A stretch of DNA of 64,000 nucleotides from positions 2,930,001 to 2,994,000 of the forward strand of contig NZ_CP017781.1 in NCBI RefSeq assembly GCF_001856665.1, written 5' to 3'. The notes under the pieces were generated by a model. That model saw nothing but the letters and a program-made list of their open reading frames with translations. It had not been told where the DNA came from and searched no databases. The stretch is from Rhodobacter xanthinilyticus (GTDB lineage: Bacteria > Pseudomonadota > Alphaproteobacteria > Rhodobacterales > Rhodobacteraceae). A program made the translations under genes and the position numbers. Below, one piece after another: positions 1 to 10,380 of the stretch (positions are counted from its first letter, which is position 1; each line of letters starts with the position of its first letter).

Positions 1-539
1 TCGACACCGACGAGCACCCGAAAGCGACCTCGCTCGACAAGCTCGCCGCGCTCAAGCCGGTGTTCAAGAAAGACGGCTCGGTGACCGCGGGCAACGCCTC
101 GGGCATCAATGACGGCGCCGCGGCGCTGGTGCTCGCGCGCGCCGAGGCCGCCGAGGCCGCGGGGCTGAAGCCGCGCGCGAAACTGCTCGGCTATTCGGTC
201 GCCGGCGTGCGCCCCGAGGTGATGGGCGTCGGCCCGATCCCGGCGGTGCAACAACTTTGCGCGAAACTCGGCCTGAGCGTCGCCGATTTCGACGTGATCG
301 AATCGAACGAGGCCTTCGCGGCGCAGGCGCTCGCGGTCTCGAAAGAGCTCGGCCTCGACCCCGCCAAGGTCAACCCGAACGGCGGCGCGATCGCGCTCGG
401 CCACCCGATCGGCGCGACCGGCGCGATCCTGACGATCAAGACGCTCTACCACCTCGAGCGCACCGGCGGCAAACTCGGCCTTGTCACGATGTGCATCGGC
501 GGCGGGCAGGGCATCGCGCTCGCGATCGAACGGGTCTGA
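1..539 (+). CDS. phaA: Acetyl-CoA acetyltransferase (thiolase), 3' part only
   Basis: C-terminal ~178 residues of a thiolase whose start lies left of the window; the first whole codon begins at base 3. Thiolases of this type condense two acetyl-CoA to acetoacetyl-CoA, the entry to polyhydroxybutyrate and to the ethylmalonyl-CoA pathway, whose dedicated enzymes ccr and ecm are also in this window. Visible signatures are NEAFAAQ, the active-site histidine motif GHPIGATGA, and the C-terminal catalytic cysteine in CIGGGQG. The biosynthetic role (phaA rather than a degradative atoB/fadA) is inferred. The downstream gene converges from the other strand, so phaB does not follow. Confidence 0.9.
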   Translation, partial: DTDEHPKATSLDKLAALKPVFKKDGSVTAGNASGINDGAAALVLARAEAAEAAGLKPRAKLLGYSVAGVRPEVMGVGPIPAVQQLCAKLGLSVADFDVIESNEAFAAQALAVSKELGLDPAKVNPNGGAIALGHPIGATGAILTIKTLYHLERTGGKLGLVTMCIGGGQGIALAIERV

Positions 540-558
540 TTGCCCGGGTCTGACCCCG

Positions 559-585
559 CGCCCGGCCCTCGCGGCCGGGCGTTTC
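559..585. terminator. Hairpin terminator between convergent phaA and pbpC
   Basis: An inverted repeat of about 9 bp (CGCCCGGCC / GGCCGGGCG, loop CTCGC) is followed on the plus strand by GTTTCATTT. It lies in the short gap between two convergent stop codons and overlaps the pbpC stop by a base or two. The T-tract is weak, so it may serve both strands. Confidence 0.6.
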
Positions 586-2614
586 ATTTGGCGAGCCGGA
601 TCTGCACCGAATCCGAGCGCCCCTCGGCATCGAGCACGGTCAGCCGCCAAGCCCCCCCCCGCCCGAGCGGCAGCGCAATCTCGCGCCCGCGCGCGCCCAC
701 CACCACCGGCGCGCCATCGGCCAAGACCGTGAAGGGCGCCCGTCCGCCCTCGAGCTTCACGACAAGATCGCCCGCCGCGGCGACCTCGGCGCCATCGGGC
801 GGAAAGGCGAGCGCCGGCCCGCCTTGGTCTTCGGCAAAGAGCGCATCGCGCGGCCGGAAGCGTTGCAGCGGCGCCGGCAGACGCGCGGTCGGCACGATCA
901 GCGTCGCAGGCGGCGGCGGCGGCAGGGCATCGGGCGCGGGCTTCGCCCGGCCGAAAAGCTCGAAGAGAATCGGCGCCGCGACCTCGCCGCCAAAGGCGCC
1001 CGGCACCGGCGTGCCATCGGCCCGCCCGAGCCAGACGCCGCCGACATGGCGCCCGTCGAACCCCACCGCCAGCGCATCGCGATAGCCATAAGAGGTGCCG
1101 GTCTTATAGGCGATCCGGCCCGGCGCGCCGCCTTTGGGTGGCGGAATTTTCGCCAAGATATCCATGACTTGCCAGGCCGCAACCGGGCCAATGAGCCGCC
1201 CCGCGACGCCGCCCCCCGCGCCGGGCTCGGCCGAGAGACGCACCGGCGCGCCAAGCCGCGCGAGGCCCGCATAGGCGCTCACCAGCCCCTCGAGGCTGAC
1301 CCCCACACCGCCGAGGCTGACCGCAAGCCCCGGCGCGCCCGAGGGCAGCACCGGCGCCGCGCCGCCTGCTCGCAGGACCGCCATCAACCGCTCGGGGCCA
1401 AGCGCCTCGGTCAGGCTCACGACCGGCAGGTTGAGCGATTGCGTCAGCGCCTCCCGCAGCGGGATCGTGCCGCGGAAATGGCGGTCGAAATTCTGCGGCC
1501 GCCAGGCGCCGAAGGCGCGCGGGCGGTCCTCGATCAGGGTCTCGGGGTGGGCGAGGCCCTCGTCGAAGGCCAGCGCATAGACGAAGGGTTTGAGCGTCGA
1601 GCCGGGCGAGCGGATCGCTTGTGTCATGTCGACAAAGCCCGCGCGGCGCTCGGCGCGCCAATCGCCCGCGCCGACGCTGGCGAGGATCGCGCCGCTCTGG
1701 TGGTCGGCGAAGAGCATCGCGGCGGTGGCCTGCGGCGGCAGGCCCGCAAGCGCGCGCCGCGCCAGCGCCTCGGCGGCGCGTTGGAGGCCCGGGTCGATCG
1801 TCGTCTCGATCCGCGCGCCGGGCGGGGCGGCGGCGGCGAGCCGCGCCGCCAGATGCGGGGCGAGCGCGGGAAAATCGCGCCGCGTCAGGGGGATGGGCTC
1901 GCGCCGCGCGGCCTCGGCCTGGGCCGGGTCGATCACGCCTTCGGCCGCGAGCCGCGCAAGCACCCGGTCGCGGGCGGCGCGCGCGGCCTCGGGCGCGCGG
2001 TCGGGGCGGCGCGCCTCCGGAGCCTGCGGCAACGCGATCAGGAGCGCGGTCTCGGCCGTCGAGAGCCGCCGCGGCTCCTTGCCAAACCAGGCGAGCGCGG
2101 CAGCGCGCACCCCCTCGAGGTTGCCGCCATAGGGCGCAAGCCGCAGATAAAGATCGAGAATTTCGGCCTTCGAGAGCCGCGCCTCGAGCGCAAGCGCGAC
2201 CCGCGCCTGGCGGATCTTGCCGGCGAGCTGGCCGGTCGGCCCCTCCTCCAGAAGCCGCGCGACCTGCATCGAGAGGGTCGAGGCGCCCGACACCACCCGC
2301 CCCGCGAGCGCCGCCTGCACCGCCGCCCGCGCGATGGCGCGCAGATCCACCCCGCCATGGGCGTAAAACCGGCGGTCCTCATAGGCCACGAGCGCGCCGA
2401 GGAAGCCCGCATCGACCGGCCCGGGCGCGAGCCGCCAGCGCCCATCGGCCACCTGAAAGGCGCGCAGAAGGCTGCCGTCGCGGGCCAGAACCTCGGTGCC
2501 GACCGGCACCGCGAGCGGCGGCAGATCGGTCCGCGCGACCCAATCGCGCAGCCCATCCGCCCCGCCCGCCGCCAGCGCCAGGCCCAGCGCCAGCGCGAAG
2601 AACGCCCGGCTCAC
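584..2614 (-). CDS. pbpC: Penicillin-binding protein 1C (bifunctional peptidoglycan synthase)
   Basis: 676 aa. A short N-terminal membrane anchor is followed by a GT51 glycosyltransferase domain with YEDRRF at about residues 78-83 (catalytic Glu79). The transpeptidase domain has SxxK as STLK at 339-342, SLN at 393-395 and KTG at 504-506. The C-terminus resembles the BiPBP_C beta domain typical of PBP1C. I chose the GTG at 2614 because it overlaps the TGA of the upstream alpha-2-macroglobulin gene (GTGA) and removes 48 implausible residues. The pair pbpC plus bacterial alpha-2-macroglobulin is a recurrent gene neighbourhood; the protease trap is thought to protect the periplasm when the wall that PBP1C repairs is breached. 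Confidence 0.93.
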   Translation of the reverse strand: MSRAFFALALGLALAAGGADGLRDWVARTDLPPLAVPVGTEVLARDGSLLRAFQVADGRWRLAPGPVDAGFLGALVAYEDRRFYAHGGVDLRAIARAAVQAALAGRVVSGASTLSMQVARLLEEGPTGQLAGKIRQARVALALEARLSKAEILDLYLRLAPYGGNLEGVRAAALAWFGKEPRRLSTAETALLIALPQAPEARRPDRAPEAARAARDRVLARLAAEGVIDPAQAEAARREPIPLTRRDFPALAPHLAARLAAAAPPGARIETTIDPGLQRAAEALARRALAGLPPQATAAMLFADHQSGAILASVGAGDWRAERRAGFVDMTQAIRSPGSTLKPFVYALAFDEGLAHPETLIEDRPRAFGAWRPQNFDRHFRGTIPLREALTQSLNLPVVSLTEALGPERLMAVLRAGGAAPVLPSGAPGLAVSLGGVGVSLEGLVSAYAGLARLGAPVRLSAEPGAGGGVAGRLIGPVAAWQVMDILAKIPPPKGGAPGRIAYKTGTSYGYRDALAVGFDGRHVGGVWLGRADGTPVPGAFGGEVAAPILFELFGRAKPAPDALPPPPPATLIVPTARLPAPLQRFRPRDALFAEDQGGPALAFPPDGAEVAAAGDLVVKLEGGRAPFTVLADGAPVVVGARGREIALPLGRGGAWRLTVLDAEGRSDSVQIRLAK

Positions 2615-5600
2615 TCGATCACCACCCGCCCCGTCTCGCTCCAGGCGCGCAGATCCGGGCGATACATATCCTCGACCGAGGCCGCAGGGCGCGCGAATTC
2701 GCCCGGACTGACCGCGCGCAGGATATAGGCCAGCCGGAAAGGCGCGTCCGAGCGCCAATCGAGCGCGGCGAGGAAGCGATCTTGCCGGAACTCGACCATG
2801 CGGGTGTTTTCCTCGACCGAGAGCCAGTCGAGCGCCGCGATATCGCCCGCGCGCAAGAGGTTCGGGTTGTCGATCTCGAAGCCCGCGGGCAGCGGGTCGG
2901 CGATCATCAGCCGCGATTCGGTGGGGCCATGGGGCACCACCTCGACCACCGCGACAAGCCGCGCGCCTTGGGCGATATGGGCCGCGTCGACCGGCTCGCC
3001 CTCGAGCGTGTAGAGGCTGCGCGTCACGGTGAACCCCTTGCCGCCGGCGGGCTCGGCCACCTCGGGCAGGCCCGTCGTGGTCAGCGTCAGCGTCACCGGC
3101 CGCGCCGAGGTGTTGGCGATCACCCGCGCCCCCGTAGCGCCCTGATCGTCGAGCCGCAGGACCGGGCGCGTCAGCGGCTGACCATCGAGGCTGAGCCCCG
3201 CATCGCCGCCCGAAAGCCCCGCCTGCGCGGCGAGGAGCACCCAGGCCGCCTCCTGCGTCGAGAGCGGCACCGCGGCGATCCGGCTCGCGAGCGAGGCGCC
3301 GAGCGCCTCGACCGGCACCGCCCGCGACCCCGCCGCCGAGGCCAGCGCCAGAACCCCCGCGCTATCGCGCAGATCCGAGCCGTAATCGTCGCGCCAGCCC
3401 GTCGGCGCGGTCTGGCGCAAACGCTCCGCCGCGCGGGCGAACATCGCATCCGCCCGCGCCTGATCGCCATAGGAGGCGAGCGCCGCGCCGATCTGCGCCA
3501 CCGCCAGCGGCGTCGCGAAATCGTCGGGTTTCACATCGGCATAATAGCGCAGATCGCTGATCGAGGCCGCCCCTTCGCGCGCCAGAACCATCAGCGCATA
3601 GGCCAGCGCCACGCCGCCGCCGTTCTCCTCGGCGGTGAATTCGGGCGCGTAATTGACCTGGTTGCGCAGGTTGTCCATCGCAGCGCGCAGCGCCAGATCA
3701 GGCACCGCATAGCCCGCCGCCTTCGCCCGCGCGAGGAAATCGGTGACATAGGCATCGAGCCAGAAATCGCCCGATTCCGGCGCCCAGAGGCCAAAGGCCC
3801 CGCCGGCATCCTGATTGGCGAGCACCTGCGCGATCGCGCTCTCTATCTTGGCGGGCAGATCGGCGGGGGTGGCAAGCCCCGCGGCCTCGGCCACCGCGCT
3901 GAGGTAAAGGAGCGGCAGCGCCTTCGAGGTGACCTGTTCGGTGCAGCCATAGGGATAGCCGTCGAGCGCCGCCATCAGCCCGGGCACGTTGAACTGCCCC
4001 ATCGGCCCCGCGGTCAAAAGCGCCGTGGCGCTGCCCGGAGTGAAGCCTGCGAAGACATTGGTATCAAAGGTGAATGTCGCGCCGGGGGCGAGGTCGAACC
4101 GGCTCTGGCGCATGGTCTTCGGCGCGGCCGAACCCACCGGCAGGGCGAGCGGTTTGGTGAGTTTACGCCCGTCGGGCAGCGTCAGCGCGACGGAGATCCC
4201 GGCCTCTGGCGCGGGGCCCTTCGGCGCGGCGAGCGGCAGGCTGATCTCGACCCGTTGCCCGGGCGCGAGCGCGACCTGCTCTGCCCCGCCCGCAAGCCCA
4301 AAGGCCGCGCCGGTGACAGAGAGCTCGGCCGGGCCCGCGGCGCCTTCGGTGCGGGTCAGATCGAGCAGCAGGCGCGAGCGATCCCCCGGCGCGAGATAGC
4401 GCGGCAGCGCCGCCGAGACGACGACCGGATCACGCACGAGAACCTCGCGGCTCGCCTGGCCCACGGCCGTGTCCGACCACGCGACCGCGGCAAGCCGCAC
4501 CGTGCCGTTGAAGGCGGGCATCGGGAAGCGCAGCTCGGCCGTGCCATCCTCGCCCACCACCACCGGGCCCGAGAAATAGGCCACCAGCTCCTCGGTCGGC
4601 GGCGGCGCCTTGAGCGACATCCCCCGCCCCGCATCGCCGCCGGAGCGCAGCGCGCCGAGGTTGCCGTTTTGCCCGTCGATCAGCCGCCCGTAGAGATCGC
4701 GCAGCGCAACGCCCAGGCGCCGCTGGCCGAAGTAATGCCCCTGCGGGTCGGGCGGCGCGAAACCGGTGAGGTTCAAGATCCCCAGATCGGTCGCCGCGAC
4801 GGTGGCAAAGGCGGTTTCGCCCGGCGCGAGGCCCTCGACCCGCAGCCGCGCCACGAGATCGGCGCGCGGCTCGGAGGCCTCGGGCGCCTCGATCGAAACG
4901 CCAAGCTTGCGCGCGCCCGGGTCGACCGCAGCATGGGCAAGGCCCAGCGCACGCACCGGCGCGCGCTCAGGCGCTGTGCCCTTCATCGGGCGCAGCACCG
5001 AGGCCGTGACATAGGCGCCGGTGCCCCATTCCTCGGTCACCGGCAGGGTGATGCGGTTCTCGCCCGCCTCGATCTTCACCGATTGCAGCGAGATCACCCG
5101 GTTCGAGAGCACCGAGACGAGCGCCACACCCTCGGCGGGCGCGACAAGCCGCAGCTCGGCCTCCTCGCCCGCGCGGTAGCCCGCCTTGTCGAGCGCGAGC
5201 TCGAGCCGGTCGGGCGAGGCCAGCACATCGGCGGGCGCAAACCAGCCCGCGTCAAACCGCACCGCGCTTTCGCGGCCGTCGGCGTCACTCACCACGAGCT
5301 CATATTCGCCCCAGCCGACCGGGGCCGCGATCTCGGCGGGTTTGGCGCCCGTCGCGGCCTTGCCCTCGGCCACGCGCTTGCGCACCGTCACCGCATCCCA
5401 ATCCCACGAGCCGTAGAGCTGATACCATTGATAGCGCGTCTCGATCCGGTTGAGCCGCCAGCTCAGGCCCGCGGTCTGCGGCGCGCCATCGGGGCCGAGC
5501 ACGATCAGCCCGAAGCGCGCCTCATCCCCCTCGCCGAGGCTCTCGAAGAGCGGCTTGATGCCGATCACCGGCGTCTCGGGCATGCGGATCCGGGTGATCT

Positions 5601-8019
5601 CGCGCTCGACCGGGCGGCCCGAGGCCTCCGAAAGGCGCAGCGTGAAGCGCGCCGCGAGCGGCACCGCGCCTGCCTCCGCGGCATCGGGGAGGGCGGCATA
5701 GACCGTCGCATGGCCGCTTTCATCGGTCTCGCCGCCGTCGACCGGCTCGCTGATCGGCGCGAAGCCGGCATCATGGCGCCCGAACCGATAGCCCGCCCAG
5801 CCGGGCAGATCCCCCGCCTCGGAAAGCGTCACCTCGCCCTCGATCGCAAGCCCCGCCCCCGGCGCGCCATAGAGATAGCGCGCCTCGACGCCCAGCTCGG
5901 GCACCGACCCGCCGGCCAGAAGCCCCTCGGGCAGCGAGAGCGCAAAATCGATCCGCTCGGGCAGGAAATCCTCGACCAAGAGCCGCTCGGAGGCCAGCGC
6001 AGGCGCTTTCGGATCGGCATAGACCTCGATCCGCCAGGTGCCGCGCGGCGCCTCGCCGCCCAGCACGAACCGCGCCACATGCCCGCCCGCGCCGACCTCT
6101 TCGGTCAGCTGGCGGCCATATTCCACCCCGTCGGGGCGCATCAGAACCGCGGTGAGCGGCACCCCCGCGAGCCCTTTCGAGGCGCCATCACGCGCGAGGA
6201 TCGTCGCGAAGACCTGCTCGCCCGCGCGATAGGCGCCGCGGTCGGTGGTCAGATAGACATCAATCGGCGGCGCGGGCGGCGCGCCCTCGACACCGCGGTC
6301 GGAGAGGTCGAACTCGGCCTCGGTGAGCGAGAGGAACGCCATATCCTCGCCATCGACCGCCGAGATCATCGCCGGCGCCGCCCCACCGCGCCCCGAGGTC
6401 AGATCGGCGGGGAAATGCGCCACGCCCTTGGCATCGGTCTGCGCCCGGCCCAGCACGCTGTTGGCGCGCGAGACAAGTTCGACCATCGCACCGCCGCGCG
6501 GCCCGGCATCCGAAAGCCCGCGCAGCGCGACCGTCAGCCCGTCGACGCCCGCGAAACTGGTCATCCCGAGGTCGGAGATCACGAACCACTGCGCCGCGGG
6601 CGGGTGGTCATAGGGGTCTTGGCCCGGCACCGAGGCCTGCAACACATAGACCCCCGCGCCGAGCGGCCCCGTCACCTCCTGCACCGGCAGGCGGGTGAGC
6701 ACATCGCGGTTGACCTCCATCGCGACATCGGCGGTGCCCGACCAGACCTCCTCGGCGAGGCTGTCGGAGAGATCCTCGGCCGCCCAGGTATCGAGCGAGC
6801 GGGCGAAATAATCGCGCCGCATCGCCGCGACGAGGTTGCGATCCGAGACCCGCAGGAGCCGCACATCGAGATGCTCGACATTCACCGTCTCGACCGGCAG
6901 GCCGGCATCTTGCGCGCGCGGCAGGATATAGGCGCGGCCCGGGAAGCGCACCGCGGGGCTGCGATCGCGGATATAGGAGGTGATCGTGACATCCTTGGCG
7001 AGCGTCTCGCCCGCGCGCGAAGGCAGGCCTGCGCGGAAGGTCAGGCTGACCCGCGCGCCATGTTCAAGGCCCGCGACACAAAGCTGGTTCTCCTCGGCCT
7101 CGACCGCGAGGCCGGGCGCAGGAAGCTGCACGAAGCGCGCATAATCGCCCGCCTTGTCAAGGGGTTCGGAAAATTGCGCACAAACCCGCGGGCTCGCGAG
7201 ATCGGCCTCGACGGTGTTCTCGACGATCCGGAAGCCGTATTTCGCCTCCGCCGCGGCCAGCGCCTCGGCGATATCGGCGCGCGCGCTCAGCCCGCCCGCA
7301 AGCCGCAGCGCGCCAAGCTCGCCCCGGTGATCGTTTTCGCGCGCCAAGGCCTGCGAGAGCGCATAGGCCGCCTCGGCCTGCGCGGGCTTGGCGGGCGCGC
7401 GCAGATAGCCGTTCACCGCCGCCGCAACCGCGCGCGTGGCCGCCCCCTCGCCGCCGCGCACCAGAATCGCGCGGGCGTAATCGAGCCAGAGCTCGGAGCT
7501 GTCCGAAAGCGCCAGAAGCGCCCCGGTCAGTCGCTCGACCTGGCCCGCATCGCGCGCCTTGCGCGCCGCCGCCAGCGCCGCGGAAAGCTCATCGGCCGAC
7601 CAATCGCCGGTCATATGCGCCCGCCCGAGGCCGCGCGCCTGATCATGGGCCATGGTGAGCTCGGCGCCGGTCAGGAACGCAAGATCCGCCGCCCGCGCCG
7701 CCGCCCGCGCCACCGCCCCCGGCGCCGCCGCCTTCACCACCCCGGCAAAGGCGCCCTGATAGGGCGTCGCCTCGCGCAGATCGGCCTTCGGGAAACAGGA
7801 ATTGTTGCGCGCGTTGAACACCACCGCCTCGCAATCGCGCCGCGCCAGACAGGCGCTCTCGCAGCCCTCGAGCGTGGTGTCGAAGATCTGCGCCAGATCG
7901 CGCCCGGCGAGATCCATCCCCTCGGAATAGACCATCCGCCGCTCGGGAATCAGCGCCGTATCCGCCAGCACAGGCCCCGCCGTCAGGGTGAACGCAAGAA
8001 TGAGGCCCAAAATACGCAT
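2611..8019 (-). CDS. Bacterial alpha-2-macroglobulin with N-terminal PAN/apple domain
   Basis: 1802 aa, exported by a signal peptide (cleavage likely after VLA near residue 19). Residues ~35-95 form a cysteine-containing PAN/apple-like module, followed by repeated MG-type beta domains and a C-terminal alpha/alpha thioester domain. The thioester motif GCTEQ lies at about residue 1355, so the covalent protease-trapping chemistry looks intact (CxEQ). The ATG at 8019 is preceded by AGGAGG with a 6-nt spacer, which decides it over an upstream TTG. It forms an operon with pbpC (GTGA overlap). Known role of the family: periplasmic trap for foreign proteases. Binding to a partner through the PAN domain is inference. 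Confidence 0.92.
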   Translation of the reverse strand: MRILGLILAFTLTAGPVLADTALIPERRMVYSEGMDLAGRDLAQIFDTTLEGCESACLARRDCEAVVFNARNNSCFPKADLREATPYQGAFAGVVKAAAPGAVARAAARAADLAFLTGAELTMAHDQARGLGRAHMTGDWSADELSAALAAARKARDAGQVERLTGALLALSDSSELWLDYARAILVRGGEGAATRAVAAAVNGYLRAPAKPAQAEAAYALSQALARENDHRGELGALRLAGGLSARADIAEALAAAEAKYGFRIVENTVEADLASPRVCAQFSEPLDKAGDYARFVQLPAPGLAVEAEENQLCVAGLEHGARVSLTFRAGLPSRAGETLAKDVTITSYIRDRSPAVRFPGRAYILPRAQDAGLPVETVNVEHLDVRLLRVSDRNLVAAMRRDYFARSLDTWAAEDLSDSLAEEVWSGTADVAMEVNRDVLTRLPVQEVTGPLGAGVYVLQASVPGQDPYDHPPAAQWFVISDLGMTSFAGVDGLTVALRGLSDAGPRGGAMVELVSRANSVLGRAQTDAKGVAHFPADLTSGRGGAAPAMISAVDGEDMAFLSLTEAEFDLSDRGVEGAPPAPPIDVYLTTDRGAYRAGEQVFATILARDGASKGLAGVPLTAVLMRPDGVEYGRQLTEEVGAGGHVARFVLGGEAPRGTWRIEVYADPKAPALASERLLVEDFLPERIDFALSLPEGLLAGGSVPELGVEARYLYGAPGAGLAIEGEVTLSEAGDLPGWAGYRFGRHDAGFAPISEPVDGGETDESGHATVYAALPDAAEAGAVPLAARFTLRLSEASGRPVEREITRIRMPETPVIGIKPLFESLGEGDEARFGLIVLGPDGAPQTAGLSWRLNRIETRYQWYQLYGSWDWDAVTVRKRVAEGKAATGAKPAEIAAPVGWGEYELVVSDADGRESAVRFDAGWFAPADVLASPDRLELALDKAGYRAGEEAELRLVAPAEGVALVSVLSNRVISLQSVKIEAGENRITLPVTEEWGTGAYVTASVLRPMKGTAPERAPVRALGLAHAAVDPGARKLGVSIEAPEASEPRADLVARLRVEGLAPGETAFATVAATDLGILNLTGFAPPDPQGHYFGQRRLGVALRDLYGRLIDGQNGNLGALRSGGDAGRGMSLKAPPPTEELVAYFSGPVVVGEDGTAELRFPMPAFNGTVRLAAVAWSDTAVGQASREVLVRDPVVVSAALPRYLAPGDRSRLLLDLTRTEGAAGPAELSVTGAAFGLAGGAEQVALAPGQRVEISLPLAAPKGPAPEAGISVALTLPDGRKLTKPLALPVGSAAPKTMRQSRFDLAPGATFTFDTNVFAGFTPGSATALLTAGPMGQFNVPGLMAALDGYPYGCTEQVTSKALPLLYLSAVAEAAGLATPADLPAKIESAIAQVLANQDAGGAFGLWAPESGDFWLDAYVTDFLARAKAAGYAVPDLALRAAMDNLRNQVNYAPEFTAEENGGGVALAYALMVLAREGAASISDLRYYADVKPDDFATPLAVAQIGAALASYGDQARADAMFARAAERLRQTAPTGWRDDYGSDLRDSAGVLALASAAGSRAVPVEALGASLASRIAAVPLSTQEAAWVLLAAQAGLSGGDAGLSLDGQPLTRPVLRLDDQGATGARVIANTSARPVTLTLTTTGLPEVAEPAGGKGFTVTRSLYTLEGEPVDAAHIAQGARLVAVVEVVPHGPTESRLMIADPLPAGFEIDNPNLLRAGDIAALDWLSVEENTRMVEFRQDRFLAALDWRSDAPFRLAYILRAVSPGEFARPAASVEDMYRPDLRAWSETGRVVIE

Positions 8020-8151
8020 GACGATCCTCCTGAAATTGCGCAAAGCCTCTCACTTCCGGAGAGTCGCCGCAACGAAGTTAAACGGATTAAGGGTTAATTC
8101 ACGCAGCTCTGCCATGGTGAGCCCGGTAGAGATCTAGCGGATGGCCTTGGG

Positions 8152-10380
8152 ATGAGTGCCAGCATCGTCGAAAAACTGGCGCAGGAACGGCGGGCCCGAC
8201 TCGCGGCGGAGCGGCTTCTGGAGCAAAAGAAGCGCGAGCTCTTTGCCGCGAACCAGAAGCTCGCCCTCCATGCGCGCTCGCTCTCCGATCAGATCGTGCA
8301 GCAGCGCCACGGCCTGCAACGCGCGCTCACCGAGGCCGAGTCGCTCAAGGGCGAGAACAACAAGGTCCGCAACGATCTCGAACAGGCCCATTCCGTCGCC
8401 CTGATCGCGCAGCGCCGGCTGTGGGACGCGCTCGAAACGATCCGCGACGGCTTTGCCGTCTATGATACCGATCTGCGCCTCGTCGCGGCGAACAAGGCCT
8501 ATCTGTCGTTCTTCCGCGGCGAAATCGCGGTCTCGGCGGGCGTGACCTATGACGCGGTGCTGCGGATCGTCGCGCGTCACGGCATGGTCGAGATGGGCGG
8601 GCGCGACCCGCTCGACTGGCACCACGACATGATCGCGCGGATCCGCCGCGACCAGATCGAGCCCTTCGTGCTGACCACCCGCACCGGGCGCCATATTCGG
8701 CTCATCGACCGCCGGGGCGAGGGCGGCGATCTGGTCTGTCTCGCGCAAGACATCACCTCGGTGATCGAACGCGAGGCCGAGCTCGAGGAAGCGCGCGCAA
8801 AGGCCGAGGCCGCGAACCGCGCGAAATCGGCCTTCCTCGCCAACATGAGCCACGAGATCCGCACCCCGATGAACGGCGTCGTGGGCATGGCGGAACTCCT
8901 CTCCGAGACCGATCTGAGCGACGAGCAACGCCTCTATGCCGAGACGATCCGCTCCTCCGGCGAGGCGCTTTTGACCATCATCAACGACGTGCTCGACTAT
9001 TCCAAGATCGAGGCGGAGCGGCTCAAGCTCTACCCCGAGGTCTTCGATCTTGAGCGCTGCGTGCATGAAATCATGGTGCTCCTGCAGCCCTCCGCCAAGG
9101 ACAAGGGCTTGAAATTGCTGGTCGATTACGACCTCTTCCTGCCCACCCGCTTCATCGCGGACCCGGGCCGGATGCGGCAGATCCTGACCAACCTGATCGG
9201 CAATGCGGTCAAGTTCACCGCCAAGGGGCACGTCATGGCGCGCATCGTCGGCTTCGAGCGCGAGGGCGGCCAGTTCGATCTGCACATCTCGATCGAGGAC
9301 ACCGGGATCGGCATCGCGCGGGAAAATCTCGACCATGTGTTTGGCGAGTTCAACCAGGTCGAGAGCGCCTCGAACCGCAAGTTCGAGGGCACCGGGCTTG
9401 GCCTCGCGATCACGCGACAACTGATCGAGCTGATGGGCGGCACGGTCTGGGTCGACAGCGAGCTCGGCGTCGGTTCGTGCTTTGGCTTCAAGGTGACGGT
9501 GCCGCGCGCCGAGCCGGCGGAGGCGCCCGAGGATCTCGGCCCGCCGATCGCGCTCAAGGCCGCGCTGGTGATCGACGACCTGCTCGTCAACCGGGTGATC
9601 CTCGAACGCCAGCTCGAGACCTTCGGCCTCGAGGTGACGCTGTGCCGCAGCGGCGCCGAGGCGCTGCGCGTGCTCGACGACGGGGCGAGCTTCGATGTCG
9701 TGCTCACCGATCACAAGATGCCGGAAATGGACGGGCTCGAGCTCAGCCGCCGGCTGCGCGCACGCGGCATCGAAACGCCGATCCTGCTGCTCACTTCGGA
9801 TGCCGGCGCGCTCGCCGCCGACGAATTCGCGGGCCAGCTCGCCGGCTGCCTCGAAAAGCCGGTGCTGCGCTCACAGCTCTTTCACATGCTGCAAAAGATC
9901 TGCGATCAGAACAAGGCCGCGCCGGGCGCACCGATCCCCGCCGCCCCCCTGCCGCCGCCCCCCGTCGAGGCCCGGCAGATGCGCGTCCTCGCCGCCGAGG
10001 ACAACCGCACCAACCAGCTCGTCTTCTCGAAGATGGTCAAGGATTTCGACATCGAGCTGCAATTTGCCAATAACGGCCGCGAGGCGGTGGAGAAATGGCG
10101 CAGCTTCGCGCCAGATCTGATCTTCATGGATATCTCGATGCCCGAGATGGACGGCCGCGAGGCGACCCGCGCAATCCGCACCGAAGAGCTGATGCAGGGC
10201 GGCCATGTGCCGATCTGTGCGCTCACCGCCCATGCGATGGATGGCGACAGCGAGTCGATTTTCGCCGCCGGCGTCGATCACTACCTCACCAAGCCCTTGA
10301 AAAAGGTCGAAATTGCCAAGCGGATCGCCGAGGCGCAGCCCGAAGGCACCCGCGCCCCGGTGGCGCCGGACCCGGGGTGA
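8152..10380 (+). CDS. Cytoplasmic hybrid sensor histidine kinase with two receiver domains
   Basis: 742 aa with no signal peptide or membrane segment. Order: a charged coiled coil over ~residues 1-90; a PAS-like domain ~95-165 ([15 protein letters not shown]); a HisKA dimerisation domain with [10 protein letters not shown] (phospho-accepting His ~233); HATPase_c with an N-box (NLIGNAVKF), DTGIGI and GTGLGLAI. Receiver 1 has VIDD, phospho-Asp in VLTDHKMPE (~520), LTSD and EKP; receiver 2 has [13 protein letters not shown] (~658), LTAHA and TKP. The layout is BarA/ArcB-like without the Hpt domain, so phosphate must leave to a separate Hpt or regulator not found here. Ligand and output are unknown. 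Divergent from the alpha-2-macroglobulin gene; its stop abuts that of recQ. Confidence 0.93.
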   Translation: MSASIVEKLAQERRARLAAERLLEQKKRELFAANQKLALHARSLSDQIVQQRHGLQRALTEAESLKGENNKVRNDLEQAHSVALIAQRRLWDALETIRDGFAVYDTDLRLVAANKAYLSFFRGEIAVSAGVTYDAVLRIVARHGMVEMGGRDPLDWHHDMIARIRRDQIEPFVLTTRTGRHIRLIDRRGEGGDLVCLAQDITSVIEREAELEEARAKAEAANRAKSAFLANMSHEIRTPMNGVVGMAELLSETDLSDEQRLYAETIRSSGEALLTIINDVLDYSKIEAERLKLYPEVFDLERCVHEIMVLLQPSAKDKGLKLLVDYDLFLPTRFIADPGRMRQILTNLIGNAVKFTAKGHVMARIVGFEREGGQFDLHISIEDTGIGIARENLDHVFGEFNQVESASNRKFEGTGLGLAITRQLIELMGGTVWVDSELGVGSCFGFKVTVPRAEPAEAPEDLGPPIALKAALVIDDLLVNRVILERQLETFGLEVTLCRSGAEALRVLDDGASFDVVLTDHKMPEMDGLELSRRLRARGIETPILLLTSDAGALAADEFAGQLAGCLEKPVLRSQLFHMLQKICDQNKAAPGAPIPAAPLPPPPVEARQMRVLAAEDNRTNQLVFSKMVKDFDIELQFANNGREAVEKWRSFAPDLIFMDISMPEMDGREATRAIRTEELMQGGHVPICALTAHAMDGDSESIFAAGVDHYLTKPLKKVEIAKRIAEAQPEGTRAPVAPDPG

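Noticed and set aside
1621-8097. 2158-codon open frame on the plus strand opposite pbpC and the alpha-2-macroglobulin gene
   Set aside because: It is the antisense shadow of two well-supported genes in very GC-rich DNA, Arg/Ala-rich with no domain or ribosome binding site.
8077-8098. TTAA-rich stretch upstream of the hybrid kinase, considered as a CtrA site
   Set aside because: Three TTAA words occur but with spacings of 5, 3 and 12, none equal to the 7 nt of the CtrA motif.
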